DNA of 64,000 nt from Jiella sonneratiae. GTDB lineage: Bacteria; Pseudomonadota; Alphaproteobacteria; Rhizobiales; Rhizobiaceae. The translations under genes and the position numbers were made by a program. The notes under the pieces were generated by a model. The model saw only the letters and a list, made by a program, of their open reading frames with translations, ran no database searches and was not told where the DNA came from. Shown in pieces: positions 33,047 to 42,772 of this stretch. Positions within the stretch are counted from its first letter, which is position 1; the number at the start of each line of letters is the position of its first letter. The stretch covers positions 1 through 64,000 of the forward strand of contig NZ_JAFMPY010000020.1 of NCBI RefSeq assembly GCF_017353515.1. The letters are read 5' to 3'.

Positions 33047-33964
33047 TCAGACCTTCTCGACCTCGGGCCGTCCGAGCAGGCCGGAGGGCAGGAAGATCAG
33101 CACGATGGCGAGGATCGAAAAGGCCGCGACGTCCTTGTATTCGACCGAGAAGTAGCCGGACCAGAAGGTCTCGATGAGGCCGATGGCGAGGCCGCCGAGC
33201 ATTGCGCCGGGCAGCGAGCCGATGCCGCCGAGGACGGCGGCGGTGAACGCCTTCACCCCGGCGATGAAGCCGATGTAGAAGTCGATCACGCCGTAATAGA
33301 GCAGGTACATCATGCCGGCGACCGCAGCGAGCGAGGCCCCCATCACGAAGGTCAGCGAGATGGTGCGGTCGACGTTGACGCCGAGGAGCGAGGCCATCTT
33401 GCGATCCTGCTCGCAGGCGCGCTGCTGACGGCCGAGCGAGGTCTTCGAGATGATCAGCGAGAAGGCGGTCATCAGGACGACGGTCATGACGATGATGATG
33501 ATCTGCATCCAGGAGATCTGGACGACGATCCCGTCGTGCGAGTCCATCAGGATCAGCCCGCCCTGGATCTGCGGGGGCAGCGGCTTGACCCGCGCGCCCT
33601 GGGTCACCTGGACGAAGTTCTGCAGGAAGATCGACATGCCGATGGCGGTGATCAGCGGCGCGAGGCGGAAGGAGCCGCGCAGCGGCCGATAGGCGACCCG
33701 CTCGATGGTCCAGCCCCAGGCCGCGGTGCAGATCATGGCGACGATCACCATGATGAGCAGCACCAGCGGCAGGAAGGTGATGCCGAGGGCGGCGAGACCG
33801 AGAAACACCGCGAGCGCGATGAACGACCCGATCATGAAGATCTCGCCATGGGCGAAATTGATCATGCCGATGATGCCGTAGACCATCGTGTAACCGATGG
33901 CGATCAGCCCATAGATCGAACCGAGGGTGACCCCGTTGATCAGCTGCTGCAGAAAATATTCCAT
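33047..33964 (-). CDS. livH: branched-chain amino acid ABC transporter permease LivH
   Basis: 305 residues with eight hydrophobic segments. Typical LivH start [27 protein letters not shown], the motif [15 protein letters not shown] and the cytoplasmic loop [19 protein letters not shown]. First gene of the livHMGF operon. The 220 bases upstream include the promoter; no attenuator or riboswitch is evident. Confidence 0.95.
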   Translation of the reverse strand: MEYFLQQLINGVTLGSIYGLIAIGYTMVYGIIGMINFAHGEIFMIGSFIALAVFLGLAALGITFLPLVLLIMVIVAMICTAAWGWTIERVAYRPLRGSFRLAPLITAIGMSIFLQNFVQVTQGARVKPLPPQIQGGLILMDSHDGIVVQISWMQIIIIVMTVVLMTAFSLIISKTSLGRQQRACEQDRKMASLLGVNVDRTISLTFVMGASLAAVAGMMYLLYYGVIDFYIGFIAGVKAFTAAVLGGIGSLPGAMLGGLAIGLIETFWSGYFSVEYKDVAAFSILAIVLIFLPSGLLGRPEVEKV

Positions 33965-34188
33965 CGACCGCCTTTTGCCGGTTCTTATCTGGTCAGGGCG
34001 TCGTCGCGCGGCTTTGTCGTCAGGAGCGCCACGTCACTGGGCATGATGAATTCCATAGCAGGGACGGGCATGGCAAGCCTCGGTGGCGAAAAAAGTCCCT
34101 GCGCCCGGACGTGCCGGGCCGGCCTGCGACGAAAGTCTGAGCCCGTTCGCCAGCGCCCGCCGCGGGACGCCGGCGGTTGTGCGGCGCC

Positions 34189-35037
34189 CTATTTTTGAGG
34201 GCGCGGCGCACCGCCCGCCGGTGCGCCGCGGGAGGCGAGGTCGCTGCGGATCGCTTCCCTCTCGTCTGGTTCTGCGAGGCCGATCGTCACCGGGCCCGCG
34301 ACGTCCTGAGGGCTCGGCTCGACGGCGCCGCGGCTCTCCAGCCAGGTCGCGAGCAGCCACCACATCAGCGCCCAGGCGGCGCCCGCCGTCCAGCCGGCGA
34401 GGACGTCGGAAGGCCAGTGGACGCCGAGATAGACCCGGCTGATGCCGACGATCACCGTGAGGAAAACCGCGAGGCCGAGCAGGAAGGCCCGCACCCGCCG
34501 CCGCGGCTCGACGCGGGCGAGGAGAATCGCCAGCGTCAGATAGGTGACGGCGGACATCATCGAATGGCCGCTCGGAAAGCTCGCCGTGTAGACGTAATCG
34601 CCATGCGGGACGAGGTCGGGACGCGGCCTGTCGAAGCTGCGCTTGAGGACCTGGCCGACCAGGAAGCCGCCGGCGATCGCCGCGACGGTCATCACCATCG
34701 AGCGGTGCTTGCCGGAGATCAGAAGATAGATCGCGACGAAGGTGGTGATCATGATCAGGATGCCGGTGCCGCCGAGGGCGGTCACGTCGCGGCCGAATTC
34801 TTCCAGCCAGCGCGGACCGACCGGATCGGAAGGGTCGGTCGAGGAGCGCAGCGCCAGAAGGATCGTCCGGTCGAGCCCCTTGGTGTCGCCCTCGACGACC
34901 TCGCCGGCGAGCGCGACGAAGGCCCAGATCGCCCCGGCGGCGAGCAGCGCGCCGATCAGCGTCCAGAGTTCCACCTTCGACCAGAGCCGGAGCGAAAGCT
35001 GGCGAATCCAATGCGCGGTCCTGCCGGTGTCGATCAT
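34189..35037 (-). CDS. PAP2-family membrane phosphatase
   Basis: 282 residues, six membrane segments. The three phosphatase motifs are in order: KRSFDRPRP (motif 1), SFPSGHSM (motif 2, His) and SRVYLGVHWPSDVLAG (motif 3, His). It dephosphorylates a lipid phosphate on the periplasmic face; undecaprenyl diphosphate or phosphatidic acid are common substrates. Soluble tail of about 45 residues at the C-terminus. Monocistronic. Confidence 0.9.
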   Translation of the reverse strand: MIDTGRTAHWIRQLSLRLWSKVELWTLIGALLAAGAIWAFVALAGEVVEGDTKGLDRTILLALRSSTDPSDPVGPRWLEEFGRDVTALGGTGILIMITTFVAIYLLISGKHRSMVMTVAAIAGGFLVGQVLKRSFDRPRPDLVPHGDYVYTASFPSGHSMMSAVTYLTLAILLARVEPRRRVRAFLLGLAVFLTVIVGISRVYLGVHWPSDVLAGWTAGAAWALMWWLLATWLESRGAVEPSPQDVAGPVTIGLAEPDEREAIRSDLASRGAPAGGAPRPQK

Positions 35038-35075
35038 CGCGTCCGTTCCGAGGCGTTTTCTTGAAGGGAGGGGAA

Positions 35076-35906
35076 TCAGGCGGCGGGAAGCGACAGGATG
35101 CGCCGCGCCTCGGCCGGTGTCGCGACCCGGCGGCCATGCCGTTCGCAGCGTTCGGCGGCAAGCCGGACCAGCGCGGCATTCGAGGGTGCGAGCGCGTCGC
35201 GGCTGAGCCTAACGTTGTCCTCGAGGCCGGTCCGGCAGTGGCCGCCGGCGTCGAGGCTCCAGTCGACCAGCGTCGTCTGGAAACGGCCGATGCCGGCGCC
35301 GGTGAAGGTCGCGTCCGGGGCGAGGCGCTTCAGGGTCGCCGCGAAGAACGCAAAGCTCTCGCGATCGGCCGGCATCGCATTCTTCACCCCCATCACGAAC
35401 TGGACGTGAAGCGGCCCTTCGATCCGGCCTTCCTCAGCCATCTGGACGGCCTTGAAGATCATCGACAGGTCGAACGCCTCGATCTCCGGCTTCACGCCGT
35501 GGCGCAGCATCTCCTCGGCCAGCCAGTCGACGAGATCGGGGGAATTTTCGTAGACCCGCGTCGGGAAGTTCACCGAACCCGTCGACAGCGAGGCCATGTC
35601 CGGCTTCAGCGAGAGCATGCCGCCGCGCTCGCGCCCGCTTCCCGATCGCCCGCCGGTCGAAAACTGCACGATCATGCCGGGGCAGTACCGGCGCACGCCT
35701 TCCATCAGCCGGGCGAATTTCTCCGGGTCCGACGAGGGCGTCCCGTCGTCGTTGCGGACATGGCAGTGGACGAGGCTCGCGCCGGCCTCGAACGCCGCGT
35801 GAGTCGATTCGACCTGCTCGGGGACGCTGATCGGCACGGCCGGGTTGTTCGCCTTGGTGGGCAGCGACCCGGTGATCGCGACGGTGATGATGCAGGGCTC
35901 GGTCAT
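35076..35906 (-). CDS. beta-keto acid cleavage enzyme (BKACE, DUF849)
   Basis: 276 residues, single TIM barrel. Zn ligands in the strand LVHCHVRND (the HxH motif), Glu in PEIEAFD and the acyl-CoA-facing region QFVMGVKNAMP are as in Kce-type enzymes. The family condenses a beta-keto acid with acetyl-CoA to give acetoacetate and an acyl-CoA; the keto acid here cannot be named from sequence. Stands alone upstream of a PAP2 gene. Confidence 0.88.
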   Translation of the reverse strand: MTEPCIITVAITGSLPTKANNPAVPISVPEQVESTHAAFEAGASLVHCHVRNDDGTPSSDPEKFARLMEGVRRYCPGMIVQFSTGGRSGSGRERGGMLSLKPDMASLSTGSVNFPTRVYENSPDLVDWLAEEMLRHGVKPEIEAFDLSMIFKAVQMAEEGRIEGPLHVQFVMGVKNAMPADRESFAFFAATLKRLAPDATFTGAGIGRFQTTLVDWSLDAGGHCRTGLEDNVRLSRDALAPSNAALVRLAAERCERHGRRVATPAEARRILSLPAA

Positions 35907-35984
35907 GCCCGACTATCTGGCCGTAAGACGTCAATCGGAAAGGCAGCACCGGGCGGGCGGATCGCCGCGGCAGGCGCCGGGGCT

Positions 35985-36791
35985 TCAGAAGCCGGCCACG
36001 CGGAGGAATCCCTCGACCATGCCGCGATAGCCGGCGCCGAAGAGGTTGAGATGGACGAGCGCCGGCCACAGGGCATAGACGGGCGCGCGTTCGCGGTGAC
36101 CGTCCGGCAGTGCGCCATATGCCTCGAAGAACGCCCGGCTCGGCCGGGCGAAGAGCGACAGCATGGCGATGTCGATCTCGCCGTCGCCGAAATAGCAGGC
36201 GGGATCGATGAGCCCCGACACCCGGCCGCCGGAGGTCAGCACGTTGCCGCTCCAGAGATCGCCGTGGAGGAGGGCGGGCGACGGTCGCCGCGGCAGGATC
36301 TCTGCGAGCCTGCCGCACAAGGCGTCGACGCGGCGCTCGACGTCGGCGCCGGTGCCGCGGGCGGCGGCAAGCAGGCGATGCTCGGCATAGAAGGCCGGCC
36401 AGTCGTCGGACGACCGGTTGACGATCGGAAGCCGGCCGAAGGCATAGTCATCCGGCCAGCCATAGGATTCGCCCTTCGTCCCGTGCAGGCGCCGCAGCAC
36501 CCGGCCGAGGTCGCCCCAGGCGGCGGCAAGGCCGCCGTCGTCGGGCAGACGCCCGATCGCCAGCACCTCTGCACCCGAGGCGAAGACCTGCGGCGCCGGA
36601 ACGCCGGCCTTCCTGAGCGCGCCCAGCATCCGGGCCTCCGCTTCGGGCGAGGGACCGGACTTCACCAGCATCTCGCGGCCGTCCGTCAGGCGGACGAGCT
36701 CGACGCTCGACAGGGAGCCGCCGGCGAAATGCCGGGCTTCGGCGACCTTGCCGGCAACGAGTTCGGCGGCTCGTCCGGCAAGATCCGTCAT
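35985..36791 (-). CDS. fructosamine kinase family protein
   Basis: 268 residues, aminoglycoside-phosphotransferase fold. Catalytic loop LLHGDLWSGNVLT with Asp and Asn, and metal-binding LIDPACYFGDGEIDIAM. Family members phosphorylate ketoamine adducts on proteins so that they come off (FN3K) or small molecules. Its ATG overlaps the stop of the LMW phosphatase gene by ATGA, so the two are one operon, an arrangement recurrent in bacteria and compatible with deglycation. Confidence 0.87.
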   Translation of the reverse strand: MTDLAGRAAELVAGKVAEARHFAGGSLSSVELVRLTDGREMLVKSGPSPEAEARMLGALRKAGVPAPQVFASGAEVLAIGRLPDDGGLAAAWGDLGRVLRRLHGTKGESYGWPDDYAFGRLPIVNRSSDDWPAFYAEHRLLAAARGTGADVERRVDALCGRLAEILPRRPSPALLHGDLWSGNVLTSGGRVSGLIDPACYFGDGEIDIAMLSLFARPSRAFFEAYGALPDGHRERAPVYALWPALVHLNLFGAGYRGMVEGFLRVAGF

Positions 36792-37270
36792 TGATCCGCG
36801 GCTTTCCCCTTCAGTTCCGCGACCAGCGCCTCCGCGCCGGCGACGGCATCGCGCCACGCCGTGTCGAAGGCGGCATCCTGATCGTAATAGGGATCGGCGA
36901 CCGACTGGCCCTCGCGCCCGGAGACGTGATCGAGGAGGAGGCTGACCTTGGCGGTGGAATCTGCCGGCGCGAACCGGCGCAGGCCGGCGAGATTCTCCGT
37001 GTCGAGCCCGACCACGTGATCGAAGCGGTAGAAGTCCTCGCGGGTGACGAGGCGCGCCCGCTTTTGGCCGATGTCGATGCCGTTCCGCATCGCGACGGCC
37101 TGCGCCCGGCGGTCCGGCGGAAAACCGATGTGGTAGCGGCCGAGGCCGGCAGATTCGACGTGGAGGGAGAGCTTCTCGCGTTCCGCCGCGGCGCGCATGG
37201 CGGCTTCCGCCAGCGGCGAACGGCAGATGTTGCCCAGGCACACGAAGAGGATGGCGGGCGGTTCATTCAT
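36788..37270 (-). CDS. low-molecular-weight protein tyrosine phosphatase
   Basis: 160 residues. P-loop VCLGNICRSPLAEA near the N-terminus with Cys and Arg intact, and the general acid Asp in SVADPYYDQDAAF. Active enzyme by all visible residues. In an operon with a fructosamine-kinase-like gene, it may remove phosphate from the products of that kinase rather than from protein tyrosine. Confidence 0.92.
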   Translation of the reverse strand: MNEPPAILFVCLGNICRSPLAEAAMRAAAEREKLSLHVESAGLGRYHIGFPPDRRAQAVAMRNGIDIGQKRARLVTREDFYRFDHVVGLDTENLAGLRRFAPADSTAKVSLLLDHVSGREGQSVADPYYDQDAAFDTAWRDAVAGAEALVAELKGKAADQ

Positions 37271-37448
37271 GACGGGTCTTTCTCGGCAATCTTACAAGTT
37301 GAATCTTGGGGGCCGCAGCCGCGGGCGCCACACGCTCTCCCGCGTCACAGGGCCGCACCCGGCGGCGCAGGGCGGCGAAAACGCCGACGCGGCCCGACGA
37401 CCGTTTCGGTCGGTGGCTTTCAGTCGTCGTCTTTCTTGAAAAGCGCGG

Positions 37449-37523
37449 TGGCTCCCCGGGCCGGATTCGAACCAGCGACCTGTCGATTAACAGTCGAATG
37501 CTCTACCGCTGAGCTACCGGGGA
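37449..37523 (-). tRNA. tRNA-Asn (GTT)
   Basis: Cloverleaf on the minus strand: acceptor TCCCCGG pairs with CCGGGGA, D-arm GCTC...GAGC, anticodon loop CTGTTAA with anticodon GTT, T-arm with GGTTCGAATCC. CCA is encoded. Length 75 including CCA. Confidence 0.97.
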
Positions 37524-37729
37524 ATACGCGGCACCGCGTTGGCGTGGCCTATAGCAAAGGCCTTCGCCCTTTGCCAAGCCTCGGCGGGAAAAAAGCTCAC
37601 CGGTCCGGAAATTGCCGGAATCCCGGCGTCGACCGCCGGCCGGCGCCCGGCAGCGAGGCCGATTGCGCTCCGCTGCCGGCGCTCCCATCTCTGCCTCCAC
37701 ATTTCGTGAAGACGCGTCGGAGACGAGGC

Positions 37730-38080
37730 ATGGCATCGACGCCGGAAGGCAGGGAGGATCGCAGGCGGCCGGAAGACGCGGCGCCGGACGCGTCTTTCGA
37801 CGGTCAGGGGGCGTCGGAGCGGAGCGGGACGCGCGCGAGGCTGCGCCTCTTCGGGCGGGAGTTTCCGCTGCCCGGGTCGAAACCCTGGCGGATCGCGCTC
37901 GGCAGCGCCCTCCTTGTCGGCGGCATCCTCGGTTTCCTGCCGATCCTCGGATTCTGGATGGCGCCGCTCGGCCTCGTCGTCCTGTCTGTCGATTCGCCGC
38001 TCATGCGGCGCTGGCGGCGGCGCATGGACGTGCGGATCGCCAGGTGGCGCCGGTCGCGCCGCCGAGGGCGCGCCTCTTGA
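37730..38080 (+). CDS. small PGPGW-type membrane protein
   Basis: 116 residues. A basic hydrophilic N-terminus, two membrane segments with a tight Pro/Gly turn (WRIALGSALLVGGILGFLPI and LGFWMAPLGLVVLSVD), then a strongly basic tail (RRWRRRMDVRIARWRRSRRR). The pattern matches the putative transmembrane PGPGW family common in the order. GACGAGG precedes the start. Function unknown. Confidence 0.75.
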   Translation: MASTPEGREDRRRPEDAAPDASFDGQGASERSGTRARLRLFGREFPLPGSKPWRIALGSALLVGGILGFLPILGFWMAPLGLVVLSVDSPLMRRWRRRMDVRIARWRRSRRRGRAS

Positions 38081-38311
38081 GGGCCGCGCCGGCGGCGGAC
38101 GGGTCCGACTGCCGGCAGCGGCGGCACGACTTCGCGCCGCCGAGGTCGATCGAATCGAGCGACGCGGATTCACCGTTCCTTTGCCACATCCGGCGATAGC
38201 GGCCGTTCGCACGCGCCGGATCCGCGATCCTCAACGCCCTCGAAACCGTCAGCGACGAGAATGGTCGCCACGACAGGGAGCCGAAACTCCCGGTTCCGAG
38301 GGAGAGGTTTC

Positions 38312-39748
38312 GTGGACGCTTGCGTTGGCCAGAAAGACCGTCCGATCTACGTCGATCTCGACGGCACCCTGATCAAGAGCGACATGCTGTGGGAGACGCT
38401 GTTCCTCACCGCCCGCCAGTCGCCCCTCCGCCTCGCGCAGCTTCCCGGCTGGTACCTTGCCGGCAAGGCACGGATGAAGGCGGAACTCGCCGCCGGGATC
38501 AACTTTGATCCGGCGCTGGTTCCCTATCGCGAGGACGTCCTTCGCCAGCTTCGCGCGGCCAAGGCGCAGGGCCGGCGCATCGTCCTCGCCACCGGCGCCA
38601 ACGAGCGGCTCGCCCATGCGATCGCCGACCATCTCGGTCTGTTCGACGAGGTGATGGCGTCCTGCGACGCGGTGAACCTCACCTCGGACCGCAAGCTGGA
38701 GCGGATCACCGCCAGCTGCGGGGAGGAGGGCTTCGACTATCTCGGCAATTCGCGTGACGACATCTGCCTGCTCGAGGCGGCGGCCGAGGCGACCGTCGTC
38801 GCGCCCGACCGCACGGCCCGCCGCTGGCAGCGGACGAGCGGCGCCGAGCTGATCGTCGCGGAGGGCAATCCGGTCCGGGCGGCGCTGAAGGCGATGCGGC
38901 CGCACCAGTGGGCGAAGAACGTCCTCGTCTTCGTTCCGACCGCGCTGACCCACGAGTTCTTCAACCTCGGCATGATCGTCGAGGCGATGATCGCGTTTCT
39001 CGCCTTCTCCTTCGCCGCGTCCTCGGTCTACATCCTCAACGACCTCGTCGACCTGACCGCCGACCGCAAGCACAAGACCAAGCGCAACCGGCCTTTCGCC
39101 AGCGGCACGCTGAAGATCCCGGACGGGCTCAAGCTCGCCGCCGGACTACTGGCGACGTCGCTGGTGCTCGGCCTCTTGCTGCCGCCGGCCTTCCTCGGGG
39201 TGCTCGCGGTCTATCTCGTCGCCACCACCGCCTATTCGATGGTGATCAAGCGGATGCTGCTGATCGACGTGCTGACGCTCGCCGGCCTCTACACCACCCG
39301 CATCATGGCGGGTGTCGCCGCGACGGACGTGTCGGTGTCGTTCTGGCTGCTGGCCTTCTCCTTGTTCTTCTTCCTCTCGCTCGCGCTGGTGAAGCGCTAC
39401 ACCGAGCTCATGGATTTCGGCTCCGGCGCCGAGCGGTCCAAGACCGGCCGCGGCTATGTCGACGCCGATCTGGAGACGCTCGCCCAGGCCGGCATGGCCT
39501 CGGGCTTCGCGGCGGTGATGGTGCTCGCGCTCTACATCAACAGCCCCGAGGTCCTGACGCATTACCAGGTGCCCTGGCTGGTCTGGCCGCTCTGTCCGAT
39601 CCTCCTCTACATCATCGTGCGGATCTGGGTGCTGGCGCGGCGCAACCAGATGCACGACGATCCGGTCGTCTTCATGCTGCAGGACTGGCGCAGCCAGATG
39701 ATGATCGGCATCGGTGGCGTGATGTTCCTCCTGGCCGCCTATGCGTGA
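38312..39748 (+). CDS. HAD phosphatase-UbiA prenyltransferase fusion (polyprenyl-phosphate phosphoribosyltransferase-like)
   Basis: 478 residues from GTG 38312, five bases after GGAGAG. Residues about 10-190 form a HAD domain (YVDLDGTLIKSD, VLATGANERLA, YLGNSRDDICLLEAA). Residues about 200-478 form a UbiA membrane domain with the Mg-binding motif NDLVDLTADRKHKTKRNRP. UbiA proteins next to DprE1-like oxidases resemble mycobacterial Rv3806c, which transfers 5-phosphoribose from PRPP to decaprenyl phosphate. The HAD part could remove the 5-phosphate, a step done by a separate enzyme in mycobacteria. It overlaps the next gene by eight bases. The 231 bases upstream show no other gene. Confidence 0.85.
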   Translation: MDACVGQKDRPIYVDLDGTLIKSDMLWETLFLTARQSPLRLAQLPGWYLAGKARMKAELAAGINFDPALVPYREDVLRQLRAAKAQGRRIVLATGANERLAHAIADHLGLFDEVMASCDAVNLTSDRKLERITASCGEEGFDYLGNSRDDICLLEAAAEATVVAPDRTARRWQRTSGAELIVAEGNPVRAALKAMRPHQWAKNVLVFVPTALTHEFFNLGMIVEAMIAFLAFSFAASSVYILNDLVDLTADRKHKTKRNRPFASGTLKIPDGLKLAAGLLATSLVLGLLLPPAFLGVLAVYLVATTAYSMVIKRMLLIDVLTLAGLYTTRIMAGVAATDVSVSFWLLAFSLFFFLSLALVKRYTELMDFGSGAERSKTGRGYVDADLETLAQAGMASGFAAVMVLALYINSPEVLTHYQVPWLVWPLCPILLYIIVRIWVLARRNQMHDDPVVFMLQDWRSQMMIGIGGVMFLLAAYA

Positions 39749-41165
39749 GAGTGCCGACCACGACAGCTGGGGCCGGCTGAACCGCCGGCCGCGTGCGGCA
39801 ATGCCGATGCGCGAGGCGATCCTCGATCCCGCACCGGCGACGGGCGAGGGCGGCTATCTGCCCTTCGGCAACGGCCGCTCCTACGGCGACTCCTGCCACA
39901 ACGACGCCGGCGTCCTCGTCGACGCGCGGATCGGGTTTTTGCCGCAGATTCACGCCTTCGACGTGGAGACGGGACTCCTCACCGCCGATGCGGGGGTGCT
40001 GTTCTCCGAGATCACCCGGCACGTCGCGCCGCATGGCTGGTTCCTGCCGGTCACCCCCGGCACACAGTTCGTCACGCTCGGCGGGGCGATCGCCAACGAC
40101 ATCCACGGCAAGAACCACCATCGTCGGGGAACGTTCGGCCGTTGGGTCGAGGCGATCGAGCTCGAACGCTCCGATCTCGGCCGCCTCACGCTGACGCCGG
40201 AGGAGAACGCGGAGCTGTTCGCCGCCACCATCTCCGGCATGGGGCTGACCGGCCTCATCCGCCGCGCCACCGTGCGGCTGATGCGGGTGCCGTCGCTGTC
40301 GATCGTCGAGACGACGACCCGCTTCGACCGGCTCGCCGACTATTTCGACCTCGCCGCCGAAGCCGACGCGGCGCACGAATACGCCGTCGCCTGGATCGAC
40401 TCGCTCGCCGGCGGCAGCAGCCTCGGGCGCGGACACCTGATCTGCGGCGACCACGCCGCGAAGGGCGATCATACCGGCGAGGCCTCGCCGCGGCTCGCCG
40501 GCGTTCCCTTCACCCCGCCGGTCAGTCCGCTCGCCGGCCCGCTGCTGAAGGCGTTCAACGAGGCCTACTACCGCAAGGCCCGGCCCGGCACGCGGCAGCG
40601 CACGGTGCCGTTTTCCGGCTTCTTCTACCCGCTCGACCGCATCGGCGACTGGAACCGCCTCTACGGTCCCCGCGGCCTGTTCCAGCACCAGAGCGTCGTC
40701 CCCCTCGCCGACGGCGAGGCGGTGGTGCGGGCGCTGATCGAATGCGCCAGGAGCCACGGTCACGGCTCATTCCTGACGGTGCTGAAGCGGTTCGGCGATC
40801 TGAAGAGCCCGGGCCTCACCAGTTTTCCGCGTCCCGGCTACACGCTGACGCTCGACTTTCCGCATCGCGGCGCGCGGACGCTGGCGCTTCTCGCCGAACT
40901 CGACCGGATCACCGTCGAGGCCGGCGGCGCCGTCAATCCCTACAAGGACGCGCGGATGTCGCCCGCGACCTTCGCGGCGGGCTTTCCGCACCACGCCGCG
41001 CTGGAGGCGCTGCGCGATCCCGCCGCCATGTCGGACTTCTGGCGGCGGACCGGAATGCGCCTCGGCGCGGCGCCGGCGGCAAACCCCGCCGATGCAGACA
41101 ATTCGAGCGATCCGGCGGACGCTTCCTTTACCATCGCCGGGACAATACTTGGCGCCCGCGCCTGA
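39741..41165 (+). CDS. DprE1-like FAD-dependent decaprenylphosphoryl-ribose oxidase
   Basis: 474 residues. FAD-binding PCMH domain with FGNGRSYGDSC, VTPGTQFVTLGGAIANDIHG and KNHHRRGTFG, all signatures of DprE1. C-terminal part has FSGFFYPLDRIGDWNRLYGP and HGSFLTVLKRFGD. By family it oxidises the 2'-hydroxyl of polyprenylphosphoryl ribose to a ketone. In mycobacteria DprE2 then reduces it to arabinose; no DprE2 homologue is in this cluster. Azorhizobium noeCHOP (Nod factor arabinosylation) is the known rhizobial relative of such genes. Confidence 0.88.
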   Translation: MRESADHDSWGRLNRRPRAAMPMREAILDPAPATGEGGYLPFGNGRSYGDSCHNDAGVLVDARIGFLPQIHAFDVETGLLTADAGVLFSEITRHVAPHGWFLPVTPGTQFVTLGGAIANDIHGKNHHRRGTFGRWVEAIELERSDLGRLTLTPEENAELFAATISGMGLTGLIRRATVRLMRVPSLSIVETTTRFDRLADYFDLAAEADAAHEYAVAWIDSLAGGSSLGRGHLICGDHAAKGDHTGEASPRLAGVPFTPPVSPLAGPLLKAFNEAYYRKARPGTRQRTVPFSGFFYPLDRIGDWNRLYGPRGLFQHQSVVPLADGEAVVRALIECARSHGHGSFLTVLKRFGDLKSPGLTSFPRPGYTLTLDFPHRGARTLALLAELDRITVEAGGAVNPYKDARMSPATFAAGFPHHAALEALRDPAAMSDFWRRTGMRLGAAPAANPADADNSSDPADASFTIAGTILGARA

Positions 41166-41289
41166 GGGCGACGACCTTTAACCCATCACTGAACTTCAGG
41201 CCTTATGACGTTCGGTCATGGAGACGCCCCGCGCACGCGTCGCGCATGCCTCGCCAATGCCTTGATGGCTCGACGGAAAGATCCGGCCG

Positions 41290-41751
41290 ATGACGAAATA
41301 CATCCCCTTCATCCTCTTCACCGTCTTCACCAACGCCGCGGCGCAGGTGATGCTGAAATACGGCATGATGCAGCTCGGTCCGCTGACCTTCGCCGGCGTC
41401 AATCCGATCCTGAAGATCCTGCAGATCGTCTTCAGCCCCTGGGTGTTCCTCGGCCTCTGCACCTTCGTGATCTCGATGGCCTCGCACCTCTTCGTCCTGT
41501 CGAAGGTCGATCTCTCCTTCGCCTATCCGTTCCTGTCCCTCGCCTACGTCGCCGTGGCGGTCTTTGCGTATTTCGTCTTCCGCGAGGACGTCAACGCGAT
41601 GCGCATCCTCGGCATCGCCCTGATCTGCGGCGGCACCTTCTTCATCGCCCAGAGCGGCGGACCGTCGCGTGCCGAGAGCGTCGACCGGCAGGTGGCCGAC
41701 GCCGTCGCCAATCCCTCCCACATGCACAACGCGTCAGAGGTTTCGCAATGA
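41290..41751 (+). CDS. small EmrE/ArnE-like transporter
   Basis: 153 residues, four membrane segments (YIPFILFTVFTNAAAQVMLKYG; WVFLGLCTFVISMASHLFVLS; FAYPFLSLAYVAVAVFAYFVF; ILGIALICGGTFFIAQS). The QVMLKYG helix and LSFAYPFLSLAYV are as in ArnE/ArnF, which flip polyprenyl-phospho-aminoarabinose across the inner membrane. Given its neighbours it probably flips the lipid-linked pentose made by this cluster. Overlaps the epimerase start by ATGA. The 124 bases after the oxidase gene have no other gene. Confidence 0.82.
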   Translation: MTKYIPFILFTVFTNAAAQVMLKYGMMQLGPLTFAGVNPILKILQIVFSPWVFLGLCTFVISMASHLFVLSKVDLSFAYPFLSLAYVAVAVFAYFVFREDVNAMRILGIALICGGTFFIAQSGGPSRAESVDRQVADAVANPSHMHNASEVSQ

Positions 41752-42761
41752 AACACGTGATCTTCGGCGGCGACGGCTTCGTCGGCCGCCACCTCGCCCA
41801 GAAGCTCGTGGCCGAGGGCCAGGATGTCGTCGTCGCCGACATCGTCAGGAGCGACCTCAAGCATTACGGCCGGGCCCGCTTCGTCCATTGCGACGTCACC
41901 GACAAGGCCTCCGTCGCGGCGGTGGCGATCGCTCCCGAGGACATGGTCTACAACCTGTCGGCCAAGATGCTGTCGCCGATCCAGGTTCGGGCGAAGCGCC
42001 ACGACTTCTTCTACCCGGTGAACTATTTCGGCACCGAGAACATCATCGAGGCGATGGCCAGGGCCGGAGCGCCGAACCTCGTCCACTTCACCACCGACAT
42101 GATCTACGGCCACACCGTGGTCTATCCGATGACCGAGGACCATCCGGTCGCCCCGCTCGGCGAATACGGCCAGTCGAAGCTCGACACCGAGATCCTCGCC
42201 GCCAAATGGCGCGAGAAGGGCATGAACATCTCCTTGTTCAGGCCGCGCCTGATCATCGGACCTGGGCGCCTCGGCATCCTGGAAAAGCTGTTCAAGCTGA
42301 TCGACCACAACCTGCCGGTCCCGATGATCGGCTCGGGCCGCAATCCCTACCAGTTCATCTCGGTGTTCGACTGCGCCGAGGCGGCGCGGCTCGCCTGGAA
42401 GGCGGGCGTGCCCAACGAGGCCTACAATCTCGGCTCGCTGAACCCGCCGCCGGTCAGGAAGCTGCTCGGCGACCTGATCAAGCATGCCGGCTCGAAGTCG
42501 ATCCTCGTCCCGACGCCGGGATGGGCGGTGAAGAAGACGCTCGACCTCCTGGACCGTCTCAACATGCCGCTGATGGACCCGGAGCAGTATCTGATCGCCG
42601 ACGAGGAGTGCGTCCTCGACGTTTCCAAGGGCAAGCGGCAGCTCGGCTGGGTACCTCAGTACCGCGACGAGGACATGCTGATCGCCGCCTACAGCGAATA
42701 CCGCAACAAGCGCGCCGGCGCGGCCGGCCACGCCGCGCCCAGCGCGCAACCCGCCGAGTGA
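41748..42761 (+). CDS. NAD-dependent epimerase/dehydratase (extended SDR)
   Basis: 337 residues. Rossmann motif GGDGFVGRHLAQKL (an odd GGxGFxGxxL form), catalytic YxxxK in YGQSKLDTE, and Ser/Thr region HFTTDMIYG. C-terminal substrate domain includes FISVFDCAEAARLAW. It belongs with nucleotide-sugar or lipid-linked sugar epimerases; the substrate is not identifiable. In this cluster it could act where DprE2 would, as the reductase or epimerase of the keto-pentose. Starts within the transporter stop; 11 bases before the aminotransferase. Confidence 0.85.
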   Translation: MKHVIFGGDGFVGRHLAQKLVAEGQDVVVADIVRSDLKHYGRARFVHCDVTDKASVAAVAIAPEDMVYNLSAKMLSPIQVRAKRHDFFYPVNYFGTENIIEAMARAGAPNLVHFTTDMIYGHTVVYPMTEDHPVAPLGEYGQSKLDTEILAAKWREKGMNISLFRPRLIIGPGRLGILEKLFKLIDHNLPVPMIGSGRNPYQFISVFDCAEAARLAWKAGVPNEAYNLGSLNPPPVRKLLGDLIKHAGSKSILVPTPGWAVKKTLDLLDRLNMPLMDPEQYLIADEECVLDVSKGKRQLGWVPQYRDEDMLIAAYSEYRNKRAGAAGHAAPSAQPAE

Positions 42762-42772
42762 GGGAGTAGACG

